This document shows positions 1 through 5,832 of a stretch of DNA of 5,832 nt, in pieces. Location of the stretch: assembly GCA_045629925.1 (NCBI GenBank), contig JAZQSD010000120.1:1-5832 (forward strand). The letters run 5' to 3'. The translations under genes and the position numbers were made by a program. The notes beneath the pieces were generated by a model. The model was not told where the DNA came from and did no database searches. It saw nothing but the letters and a program-made list of their open reading frames with translations. Numbering within the stretch: position 1 is the stretch's first letter; each line of letters starts with the position of its first letter. Origin of the DNA: Brotonthovivens sp045629925 (GTDB lineage: Bacteria > Bacillota > Clostridia > Lachnospirales > Lachnospiraceae).

Positions 1-519
1 TTGTCTATGTGTCTTAGATTTGTGCCAAAACTGGGCAAACATGCCACAAAGATCAGCCAGGGACAGAAGTGTATCGGCAGAGATATCAGTAACGGCGGAC
101 TGATCAAGAAGATTAAAAATGGTGTGACCATGCTGTCTATCCTGATCACTTGGTCTTTAGAGACGGCTCTGATCACAGCTGATTCTATGAAGTCAAGAGG
201 ATATGGAACAGGTTTTAGAAGTGCGTATTCTCTGTATAAATTTGAAAAAAGAGATGGTTGGATACTCCTTGTTATGGCAGGCCTTATGGCAGTGTTTTTG
301 TATGGCAGTGCCCAGGGATATACCTATGCCAATTATAATCCAAAGATTGTGGTAGAAGGACTGCCTTTAACAATGGGAAGTTTTGTTTCTTACCTGACCT
401 ATGGAATATTCTGCTTGCTTCCAGTGCTGATTGATGGTCTGGATGCGATTCGATGGAAAAGATTACGCTCCACTGTTGTAAAAAGTGGAAAAGGTGCTTA
501 TAGATTATGGGATTGTTAG
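1..519 (+). CDS. ecfT: ECF transporter T component (EcfT), C-terminal part, 5' truncated
   Basis: This is the transmembrane coupling subunit of an energy-coupling factor importer, which links the ATPases to the S component. The first codon in the window (TTG) is probably internal: the frame is open at the left edge, and 172 residues is short for a family usually near 250-270, so roughly 80-100 residues are missing. The visible part begins with LRFVPKL, typical of the cytoplasmic coupling region. The second coupling motif is clear as S65-R66-G67 within DSMKSRGYGTG. The first, expected near QKCIG (residues 22-26), departs from the Ala-Arg-Gly consensus. Hydrophobic segments lie at about 42-60, 87-104 and 126-145, followed by a basic C-terminal tail. 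The last 13 nt overlap the ATPase gene, suggesting translational coupling. The family call is firm. The substrate cannot be read from this subunit and is inferred from the downstream cobT and cobS. Confidence 0.88.
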   Translation: MSMCLRFVPKLGKHATKISQGQKCIGRDISNGGLIKKIKNGVTMLSILITWSLETALITADSMKSRGYGTGFRSAYSLYKFEKRDGWILLVMAGLMAVFLYGSAQGYTYANYNPKIVVEGLPLTMGSFVSYLTYGIFCLLPVLIDGLDAIRWKRLRSTVVKSGKGAYRLWDC

Positions 520-2342
520 AGATTAAGGAGTACTCCTTTGCGTATCCGCAGAGAGAGGAACAGACATTAGAAAACATAAATATTGACATATATAAGGGTG
601 AGTTTATCTTGCTATGTGGTGCTTCTGGATGTGGAAAATCCACATTGTTAAGACAGCTTAAGACCATTTTACGTCCACATGGACAGATAAGCGGTGAGAT
701 TCGTTTTGGAGGAAAGCTGCTGGATGATATGGATGCAAGAGAGCAGAGTGCCCGCATTGGATATGTGATGCAGGATCCGGATGCCCAGCTTGTAACGGAC
801 AAGGTATGGCACGAGCTTGCATTTGGTTTGGAGAGTCTTGGGTTTGATACGCAGACGATCCGTATCCGTGTGGCAGAGATGGCTTCTTATTTTGGTATTC
901 AAGAGTGGTTTCACAAAGGAGTGGAAGAACTTTCCGGTGGACAGAAACAGATCTTAAACCTGGCGTCTATCATGGTTATGCATCCCCAGATTTTAATTCT
1001 GGATGAGCCTACTTCTCAGCTTGACCCAATTGCTGCAGGAGAGTTTCTTGAGACGGTATATAAGATTAACAGAGAGCTTGGAACAACCATCTTGATGACA
1101 GAACACCGTATGCAGGAAGTGTTCCACTTGGCAGACCGTGTCATTGTAATGGATCATGGAAAAGTGTTGATTGATGGATGGCCACAGGTTGTTGCCAGAC
1201 ATTTGTTTGAGCTAGATCATCCAATGTTCCAGGCAATCCCAGTTCCAACTCAGATCTTTTTGGAAGTAGAGCGCGAGAAGGCTGCGCCAAGAGTAGATGT
1301 GTCAGCACATGGTTTGGCAGAAAAGATTGAAAGCTGGATTCCCCTTACCATTAGGGACGGAAGAACTTATTTGGAAAGAAAATTATCTTCCATGGATGAT
1401 GATGACGTGCATATGGATGTGATCTTCGGGGAAAAGGCTGGATATGGGAAAAAACGAAGAGAAGCTTTAAAGAATGCGGACACATCTGTCAAAGTAATGT
1501 CTGATGCAAAAGAAAAAGAAGTTATGCTTGATATTGATCAGGTTTGGTTCAGATATGAGAAACATACACCGGATGTGGTGAAAGGTGCTTCTCTTAAAAT
1601 TATGAAAGGCGAGATCTATTGTCTCCTTGGTGGGAATGGTACAGGGAAAAGCACATTGCTTTCCATGATGTGCCGAATGAGAAAACCATACCGTGGGAAA
1701 ATCACACTGGGTGGCAAAAATCTTCAGAAATATAGTGACAGAGAATTATATCAGGCCTATTTAGGAGTGGTTCCACAGAATCCACAGAGTCTTTTTGTGA
1801 AAAAAGATGTTCGGTTAGAGCTGTATGAAATGATTGGTGGAACAAAAGAGCGAATGAGCGAAGAATTCCCAATCGATATGGAAAAGGCTCGTGTCGTGGA
1901 AGAGATTGCAAAACTTGTGCATCTGGAGCATCGCATGGATTCCCATCCGTTTGACTTATCTGGCGGTGAACAGCAGCGTCTGGCTATGGCGAAGATCTTG
2001 TTGCTTAGACCAAAGGTACTTCTGATGGATGAGCCTACAAAGGGAATGGATGCGCTGTTAAAACAGGAGTTTGCGGAGATTCTTATGACATTGAAAGCTC
2101 ACGGCGTTACTATTTTTATGGTATCTCACGACATTGAATTCTGTGCAGAATACGCAGACCGATGCGGGATGTTCTTTGACGGTGGTGTTGTGTCTGAGGA
2201 TATTCCAAAGAATTTTTTTGCTTGTAACAGTTTTTATACTACAGCAGCAAACCGCATGGTGAGAGCATTTGATAAAGAAGCAATCTTAAAACAGGAAGTG
2301 ATTCAGCTGATCCATGCCTGTGAAAAGGAAGCTGCTTGTTAA
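507..2342 (+). CDS. ECF transporter ATPase with two fused ABC domains (EcfA-EcfA' type)
   Basis: This 611-residue cytoplasmic ATPase powers the importer; both nucleotide-binding domains lie in one chain, whereas many ECF systems use two separate EcfA proteins. Domain 1 (about 4-235): Walker A GASGCGKST at 38-46, Q-loop Q89, signature LSGGQ at 142-146, Walker B ILDEP with catalytic E167, and H200. Domain 2 (about 338-570): Walker A GGNGTGKST at 375-383, Q424, signature LSGGE at 484-488, Walker B LLMDEP with E509, and H541. Both sites therefore look catalytically complete. A charged linker of about 90 residues (about 250-338) joins them and contains a DDDD run at 297-300. The ATG at 507 follows an AGGTG-like ribosome binding site and puts the usual beta-strand LLEIKEYSFAY at the N-terminus. 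It overlaps ecfT by 13 nt and is followed 38 nt later by the S component gene. Similar fused ATPases occur in dedicated vitamin and metal ECF systems; the substrate here is inferred from context. Confidence 0.93.
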   Translation: MGLLEIKEYSFAYPQREEQTLENINIDIYKGEFILLCGASGCGKSTLLRQLKTILRPHGQISGEIRFGGKLLDDMDAREQSARIGYVMQDPDAQLVTDKVWHELAFGLESLGFDTQTIRIRVAEMASYFGIQEWFHKGVEELSGGQKQILNLASIMVMHPQILILDEPTSQLDPIAAGEFLETVYKINRELGTTILMTEHRMQEVFHLADRVIVMDHGKVLIDGWPQVVARHLFELDHPMFQAIPVPTQIFLEVEREKAAPRVDVSAHGLAEKIESWIPLTIRDGRTYLERKLSSMDDDDVHMDVIFGEKAGYGKKRREALKNADTSVKVMSDAKEKEVMLDIDQVWFRYEKHTPDVVKGASLKIMKGEIYCLLGGNGTGKSTLLSMMCRMRKPYRGKITLGGKNLQKYSDRELYQAYLGVVPQNPQSLFVKKDVRLELYEMIGGTKERMSEEFPIDMEKARVVEEIAKLVHLEHRMDSHPFDLSGGEQQRLAMAKILLLRPKVLLMDEPTKGMDALLKQEFAEILMTLKAHGVTIFMVSHDIEFCAEYADRCGMFFDGGVVSEDIPKNFFACNSFYTTAANRMVRAFDKEAILKQEVIQLIHACEKEAAC

Positions 2343-2365
2343 GAAAAGATATTTTTATTGATTTT

Positions 2366-2373
2366 GAAAGGAG
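2366..2373 (+). promoter_or_regulatory. Ribosome binding site of the S component gene
   Basis: GAAAGGAG lies 7 nt before a GTG codon at 2381 and is the strongest Shine-Dalgarno match in the window. It decides the start of the S component: an in-frame TTG at 2336 would extend the protein by 15 residues, but this site would then lie inside the coding region, and the TTG overlaps the end of the ATPase gene. Confidence 0.85.
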
Positions 2374-2380
2374 TCTTCTT

Positions 2381-3280
2381 GTGGAGAATCGTAACGAAGA
2401 AAATACATTTCTTTCTGAGTTTTTAAATGCAGAAGATGTGTACCACAAACAGAATAGAGCATCGGATTCTTCACCTAAGAAGAAACGAAAGGTTACACAG
2501 GTTTTGAAAGAACTGTGGGCTACAAATGATATTCCGGTGGAATTGGATAAATGGGGAGAGAAGTCTTCCAAAAGTGGAAAACTTAGCAGGAGAACCATTG
2601 TTTATCTGATTATACTGATTATACTGGCGCCTTTGACAATCTGGGTGGGGATTCAATTGTTTGGAGATCGAAAGTACATGTTCACCAGCATTTTGATTTT
2701 GATCTTTAGCATGTGTCCGTTCTTTATTACCTTTGAAGGTCGTAAGCCAAGTGCAAGAGAAATTATGCTGATTGCAGTGTGGGCGGCTCTGACAGCTGCT
2801 GCCAGAGCGGTGTTTTACATGGTTCCGAATTTTAAGCCTGTATCAGCAATGATCATTATCGGTGGGGTGACCATGGGGCCGGAAAGCGGATTCCTTATCG
2901 GCTGCATCAGTTTGCTGGTTTCTAATTTTATCTACGGACAGGGACCGTGGACACCTTGGCAGATGGTAATCTTTGGATTGATCGGTCTTTTGGCGGGACT
3001 TTTGTTCCAAAAAGGTGTAATCAAGAGGTCTAAGATCTCTCTTTGTATCTACGGATTTCTGTCTGTAATGTTCATTTACGGCGGAATGATGGACCCGGCA
3101 TCTATTATCATGTATAGTTCTGATATTACGTGGCAGGCGATTCTGGCAGCTTACATTGCCGGTGCACCAGTAAATTTAGTGCATGCCATTGCAACAGTAT
3201 TTTTCTTGGCAGTGGGAGCAAAACCTTTGATCGAGAAAGTGGAGCGCGTACAAGTAAAATGGGGATTGGATAAAAAATAA
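2381..3280 (+). CDS. ECF transporter S component, CbrT-like (predicted corrinoid binding)
   Basis: This is the membrane substrate-binding subunit of the importer, 299 residues from the GTG at 2381. Three parts are visible. Residues 1 to about 70 are hydrophilic and charged, with a basic cluster PKKKRK at 32-37. Two hydrophobic helices follow, at about 73-94 and 99-118, with LFGDRKY between them. From about 127 there is a six-helix S-component core with FKPVSA (151-156), MGPESGFLIG (165-174) and YGQGPWTPWQM (185-195). From memory, the FKPV and GQGPWTPWQM signatures belong to the CbrT-like group of S components, whose characterised Lactobacillus member takes up cobalamin. The gene lies between its ATPase (38 nt upstream) and a TIM-barrel gene (1 nt downstream), in an operon with cobT and cobS, which agrees with a corrinoid or lower-ligand substrate. 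S-component identity is firm; cobalamin, cobinamide or alpha-ribazole as the actual ligand is inference. Confidence 0.82.
   Translation: MENRNEENTFLSEFLNAEDVYHKQNRASDSSPKKKRKVTQVLKELWATNDIPVELDKWGEKSSKSGKLSRRTIVYLIILIILAPLTIWVGIQLFGDRKYMFTSILILIFSMCPFFITFEGRKPSAREIMLIAVWAALTAAARAVFYMVPNFKPVSAMIIIGGVTMGPESGFLIGCISLLVSNFIYGQGPWTPWQMVIFGLIGLLAGLLFQKGVIKRSKISLCIYGFLSVMFIYGGMMDPASIIMYSSDITWQAILAAYIAGAPVNLVHAIATVFFLAVGAKPLIEKVERVQVKWGLDKK
2606..2623 (+). repeat. Perfect 9-bp tandem duplication within the S component gene
   Basis: The unit CTGATTATA occurs twice in direct succession, followed by CTGG. It is in frame and encodes the repeated Leu-Ile-Ile pattern of the first membrane helix. A gain or loss of one unit would change the helix by three residues without shifting the frame. 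It is probably a chance result of hydrophobic codon use. Confidence 0.8.
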
Positions 3281-3281
3281 A

Positions 3282-4037
3282 ATGAACATAGCATTTAGTG
3301 ATCTGCTTACTGCGGAAGAAATGAAACATGGTGTGGAGAGAACAGGAATGGCGGTTGAATCCATCGAATTCTCCATTACAGACAATCTAGATCAGATAAA
3401 AAAGACAATAAAAGATTACAAGGCTCGCATGGAATACATGGGAGCCTCAAAGCTATATATGCATGGACCATTTTTAGATATGAGTCCGGTATCTTTTGAC
3501 TCTAAGATTCGAAAAGTAACAGAGTATCGATTTGAACAGGCTTATGAGGCAGGTCTTGAATTGGGAGCAGAAAAAATTGTTTTTCATACAAGTTATATCC
3601 CAATCTTCTGGTTTCCTGATGGATGGCCTGAGCGCATGGCAGAGTTTTGGAACCGTTTCCTAGAAGGGAAACATCAGATGCAGGTTGTCTTTGAAAATGT
3701 GTATGATCCAGAGCCTGACTTGATGGTGAAAGTAGCTGAATTAGTAGAGTCACCAATGTTCAAACTTTGCCTTGATATGGGCCATGCAAACCATTTTTCT
3801 CAGAAAAGTGTATTAGAGTGGGCAGAGGCATTCGGAAGTCATATAGGACATGTTCATGTGCATGACAATGATGGCAGCAGAGATGCTCATTGGAGCCTTG
3901 GAAAAGGCAATATCCCAGTACAAAAAGTAATTGAGATCATTCAGCAAAAAGCACCTGCGGCAAGTTATACCATCGAGTGCAACACGTTAGAAGACGTGCT
4001 TGCATCGCATCAAATTCTTGGGAGTTATTTGAAATGA
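3282..4037 (+). CDS. Xylose isomerase-like TIM-barrel protein (sugar phosphate isomerase/epimerase family), substrate unknown
   Basis: This 251-residue soluble protein belongs to the xylose isomerase-like / AP endonuclease 2 TIM-barrel superfamily, which includes sugar isomerases and epimerases, dehydratases such as IolE, and endonuclease IV. Strand-end motifs typical of the fold occur in order: HGPF (H61), FHTSY (H102), VVFENVYD (E138), CLDMGHAN (D165, H168), HVHVHDNDG (H192, H194, D195, D197), DAHWSLGKG (D201, H203) and TIECN (E232). The Glu-Asp-His-Glu set is what a divalent metal site needs, so an active metalloenzyme is likely. The length is normal. No signal peptide or membrane segment is seen. 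The ATG starts 1 nt after the S component stop with only a weak ribosome binding site, and the stop overlaps the cobT start as ATGA, so translation is probably coupled on both sides. That placement suggests a job in cobamide salvage, such as handling the ribose part of alpha-ribazole, but no reaction can be assigned from sequence. Confidence 0.85.
   Translation: MNIAFSDLLTAEEMKHGVERTGMAVESIEFSITDNLDQIKKTIKDYKARMEYMGASKLYMHGPFLDMSPVSFDSKIRKVTEYRFEQAYEAGLELGAEKIVFHTSYIPIFWFPDGWPERMAEFWNRFLEGKHQMQVVFENVYDPEPDLMVKVAELVESPMFKLCLDMGHANHFSQKSVLEWAEAFGSHIGHVHVHDNDGSRDAHWSLGKGNIPVQKVIEIIQQKAPAASYTIECNTLEDVLASHQILGSYLK
4020..4024 (+). promoter_or_regulatory. Ribosome binding site of cobT
   Basis: GGGAG lies inside the last codons of the TIM-barrel gene, 9 nt before the ATG at 4034. 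It supports that ATG over an in-frame GTG at 3977, which would add 19 residues (rich in Arg and Ser) unlike the CobT N-terminus. Confidence 0.7.
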
Positions 4038-5086
4038 TTTTAGAGCAGTATAAGATAAAACCAGCAGATGCAGACAGCATCGAAAAAGCAAAGGCACGGT
4101 GGATGACTGTGGCAAAGCCGCTGTTCAGTCTTGGAAAATTAGAAGAAGTCGTAGTGAAAATAGCCGGTATAAAAGGAACTGCGGATTATTCCTTGGATAA
4201 GAAATGTCTTGTGATTATGTGCGCTGACAACGGCGTTGTGGAAGAAGGCGTGACACAGACAGGACAGGAAGTGACAGCTATTGTGGCAGACAATTTTACA
4301 AAAGAAGCGGCTTCCGTTGCTATTATGTGTAAGAGCGCAGGTGTTGATGTGATGCCTGTAGATATCGGCATGGTGACAGATGTTTCTTCTGTGACAAAGC
4401 CAGAATACAAAGTTGCTTATGGCACAAAGAATTTTGCCATAGAACCTGCTATGACAAGAGAACAGGTGCTTCAGGCCATAGAGATTGGTGTGAATATTGT
4501 CAAAAATTTGAAAGAACAAGGATATGACATTATTGCCACCGGTGAGATGGGAATTGGGAATACCACCACTAGCAGTGCCATTGCGGCATCTTTGCTGAAT
4601 GTGGAAGTAGAACAGGTAACGGGCAGAGGAGCAGGTCTTTCTAGCAGTGGTCTGGAAAAAAAGATTCAGGCCATAAAGGATGCGATTGACAGATATAATC
4701 TGAAAAACAAAGATATTATCGATGTGATGGCAGCAGTTGGCGGCTTGGATATAGCTGGGATGACCGGACTTTTTCTTGGCGGTGGACTGTATGGAATGCC
4801 AATTCTTATTGATGGCTTTATTTCTTCTGTTGCTGCATTGTGTGCAACTAAGATTGCACCACAGGCAATTGATTATATGCTCCCGTCCCACGTGTCAAAA
4901 GAACCAGCTGGGCGAATGATGCTGGATGCTTTGGGCCTTGAACCAATGCTTACCTGCGATATGTGTCTTGGGGAAGGCAGTGGCGCAATTGCTACGTTGC
5001 CTGTCATTGAGATGGGACTGAATGTGTACAAGCAGATGAGCACATTTGAAGATATTCAGATTGATAATTATGAAGTATTAAAATAA
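4034..5086 (+). CDS. cobT: Nicotinate-nucleotide:dimethylbenzimidazole phosphoribosyltransferase (CobT)
   Basis: CobT transfers phosphoribose from nicotinate mononucleotide to 5,6-dimethylbenzimidazole or a related base, giving alpha-ribazole 5'-phosphate for the lower ligand of cobamides. The protein has 350 residues from the ATG at 4034, matching the usual length of about 350. Family motifs in order: CADNGVVEEGVTQTGQEVT at about 63-81, GEMGIGNTTT at 170-179 (substrate phosphate region), TGRGAG at 196-201, VGGLDIAGM at 235-243, LPSHVSKEPAG near 283-293, and CLGEGSGA at 311-318, where E314 aligns with the catalytic base known as E317 in the Salmonella enzyme. The first motif has Asp-Asn-Gly where I recall Asp-His-Gly in proteobacterial CobT. 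The start codon overlaps the preceding stop as ATGA and cobS follows 20 nt later. Which base is used cannot be told from sequence: CobT homologues accept several benzimidazoles. Confidence 0.96.
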   Translation: MILEQYKIKPADADSIEKAKARWMTVAKPLFSLGKLEEVVVKIAGIKGTADYSLDKKCLVIMCADNGVVEEGVTQTGQEVTAIVADNFTKEAASVAIMCKSAGVDVMPVDIGMVTDVSSVTKPEYKVAYGTKNFAIEPAMTREQVLQAIEIGVNIVKNLKEQGYDIIATGEMGIGNTTTSSAIAASLLNVEVEQVTGRGAGLSSSGLEKKIQAIKDAIDRYNLKNKDIIDVMAAVGGLDIAGMTGLFLGGGLYGMPILIDGFISSVAALCATKIAPQAIDYMLPSHVSKEPAGRMMLDALGLEPMLTCDMCLGEGSGAIATLPVIEMGLNVYKQMSTFEDIQIDNYEVLK

Positions 5087-5091
5087 CATTT

Positions 5092-5098
5092 GAGAGAG
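5092..5098 (+). promoter_or_regulatory. Ribosome binding site of cobS
   Basis: GAGAGAG in the 20-nt gap between cobT and cobS lies 8 nt before the ATG at 5107. The match to the anti-Shine-Dalgarno sequence is moderate. Nothing else is visible in this gap, so cobT and cobS are presumably on one transcript. Confidence 0.6.
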
Positions 5099-5106
5099 AA
5101 TAGAGT

Positions 5107-5832
5107 ATGAGATTACTACAGTCTTTAGTTATTGCATTTTCCATGTATTCTAAGATTCCGATGCCACGAGTAGATTGGAACAAAGAAAATATGAAATATG
5201 CCATGTGCTTTTTCCCGGTAGTAGGAATAGTGATTGGCATCATAATGTACATCGTTGGACAATTATTGTTTTTGTCTTCTTGTAACAGAATATTTTTTGC
5301 AGTGGTAATGACACTGGTTCCGCTTTTGATTAGTGGAGGAATCCATATGGATGGCTTCATGGATACTATGGACGCGCTTGCTTCTTATGGTGACAGAGAG
5401 AAGAAACTTCGTATTCTTAAGGATTCCCATGCGGGGGCTTTTGCCATCATTGGTTTTGGTTGTTATGCGCTCTGGAGTCTGGCGGTGTGGAGCCAGGTAT
5501 CTGTGGAAATGCTGGGCGTGATCGGTGGAATTTTTGTTGTTTCCCGTTCTTTAAGCGGGCTTAGCATTGTGACTTTCCCCCCTGCAAGAGAAGACGGATT
5601 GGCAAGAACTTTCCAGGATGGAGCCCATAAGAAAAAAGTTGGAATTACAATGGTTGTTTTCCTGATTGCAATCTTTGTGTTATTATTTTTGCAGAATTGG
5701 ATGTTGGCGTTAGGTGCTGCTGTTGCTTCAGGTATTGTTTTTGCTTGTTACAGACGCATGGCCATGAAACAGTTCGGTGGAATTACAGGTGATCTGGCAG
5801 GATTTTTCCTGCAGATGGCAGAGTTGATGATG
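5107..5832 (+). CDS. cobS: Adenosylcobinamide-GDP ribazoletransferase (CobS), 3' truncated by window edge
   Basis: CobS is the integral membrane enzyme that joins adenosylcobinamide-GDP to alpha-ribazole (phosphate), the last assembly step of the cobamide nucleotide loop. The frame starts at the ATG at 5107 and is open to the last base, giving 242 residues; the family is usually near 250, so probably only a few residues are missing. Diagnostic motifs: SMYSKIPMP at 12-20, MCFFPVVGIVIG at 33-44, the acidic GGIHMDGFMDTMDAL at 77-91 thought to bind metal, ILKDSHAGAFAI at 103-114, and FGGITGDLAGFFLQ at 223-236. Hydrophobic stretches between these motifs agree with a polytopic membrane protein (for example 36-55, 62-76, 110-128, 178-195 and 199-214). 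It uses the product of the upstream cobT, so the pair forms a continuous pathway segment. A kinase/guanylyltransferase (CobU or CobY) and a phosphatase (CobC) would be expected nearby but are not within the window. Confidence 0.95.
   Translation, partial: MRLLQSLVIAFSMYSKIPMPRVDWNKENMKYAMCFFPVVGIVIGIIMYIVGQLLFLSSCNRIFFAVVMTLVPLLISGGIHMDGFMDTMDALASYGDREKKLRILKDSHAGAFAIIGFGCYALWSLAVWSQVSVEMLGVIGGIFVVSRSLSGLSIVTFPPAREDGLARTFQDGAHKKKVGITMVVFLIAIFVLLFLQNWMLALGAAVASGIVFACYRRMAMKQFGGITGDLAGFFLQMAELMM

Noticed and set aside
1..3. TTG at base 1 as the real start of the T component
   Set aside because: The protein would lack the N-terminal membrane helices that EcfT needs. The codon is most likely an internal leucine at the cut edge.
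284..802. Open minus-strand frame of 172 codons across the ecfT/ATPase junction
   Set aside because: It lies antisense to two conserved genes, including the first Walker A motif, and shows no family resemblance.
2336..2380. TTG at 2336 as the start of the S component
   Set aside because: It overlaps the ATPase stop and lacks a good ribosome binding site, whereas GTG at 2381 has GAAAGGAG at ideal spacing.
2343..2380. Possible terminator or regulatory hairpin between the ATPase and S component genes
   Set aside because: The 38-nt gap is AT-rich with a T-run but no stem could be found; it holds only the ribosome binding site.
2474..2494. PKKKRKV in the S component tail, identical to the classical SV40 nuclear localisation signal
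   Set aside because: It lies in a bacterial membrane protein within a lysine-rich tail. A seven-residue basic match is easily reached by chance and nothing else suggests eukaryotic targeting.
4139..4891. Open minus-strand frame of about 250 codons opposite cobT
   Set aside because: It is fully antisense to a gene with all CobT motifs, and its translation is rich in His, Cys and Asn with no recognisable domain, as expected for a shadow of the coding strand.
5333..5521. Small plus-strand open frame of 62 codons inside cobS
   Set aside because: It runs out of frame with the strongly conserved CobS GGIHMDGF and SHAGAF region, so it is a shadow.

Overview
The window looks like part of one plus-strand operon from a low-GC Gram-positive, most likely a clostridial gut bacterium of the Lachnospiraceae type. 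The basis is impressionistic: AT-rich codon use with many AGA arginine codons, strong AAAGGAG-type ribosome binding sites, very tight gene packing, and protein sequences that resemble Lachnospiraceae versions of these families. No database search was possible.

Layout, left to right: (1) the C-terminal part of an ECF transporter T component (EcfT), cut by the left edge; (2) a single-chain ECF ATPase with two complete ABC domains; (3) an S component with a CbrT-like core, carrying two extra N-terminal membrane segments and an unusual charged N-terminal tail; (4) a xylose-isomerase-like TIM-barrel protein of unknown substrate; (5) CobT, nicotinate-nucleotide:dimethylbenzimidazole phosphoribosyltransferase; (6) CobS, cobalamin-5'-phosphate synthase, cut by the right edge. 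Junctions are a 13-nt overlap, 38 nt, 1 nt, a 4-nt ATGA overlap and 20 nt. No stretch over 40 bases is non-coding, and I see no terminator, internal promoter, RNA gene, mobile element or CRISPR array.

How the genes work together: T, the double ATPase and S together make a complete dedicated ECF importer in the membrane. CobT activates the lower-ligand base to alpha-ribazole phosphate. CobS joins that product to adenosylcobinamide-GDP. The simplest reading is a corrinoid salvage operon: the importer brings in cobalamin, cobinamide or a lower-ligand precursor, and CobT and CobS complete the nucleotide loop. A cobalamin riboswitch upstream would be expected but lies outside the window.

The least explained parts are the TIM-barrel gene, locked between the S component and cobT by a 1-nt gap and an ATGA overlap, and the hydrophilic N-terminal tail of the S component. 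The TIM-barrel gene is the best candidate here for an undescribed role in cobamide metabolism, but that role is inferred from gene position only.
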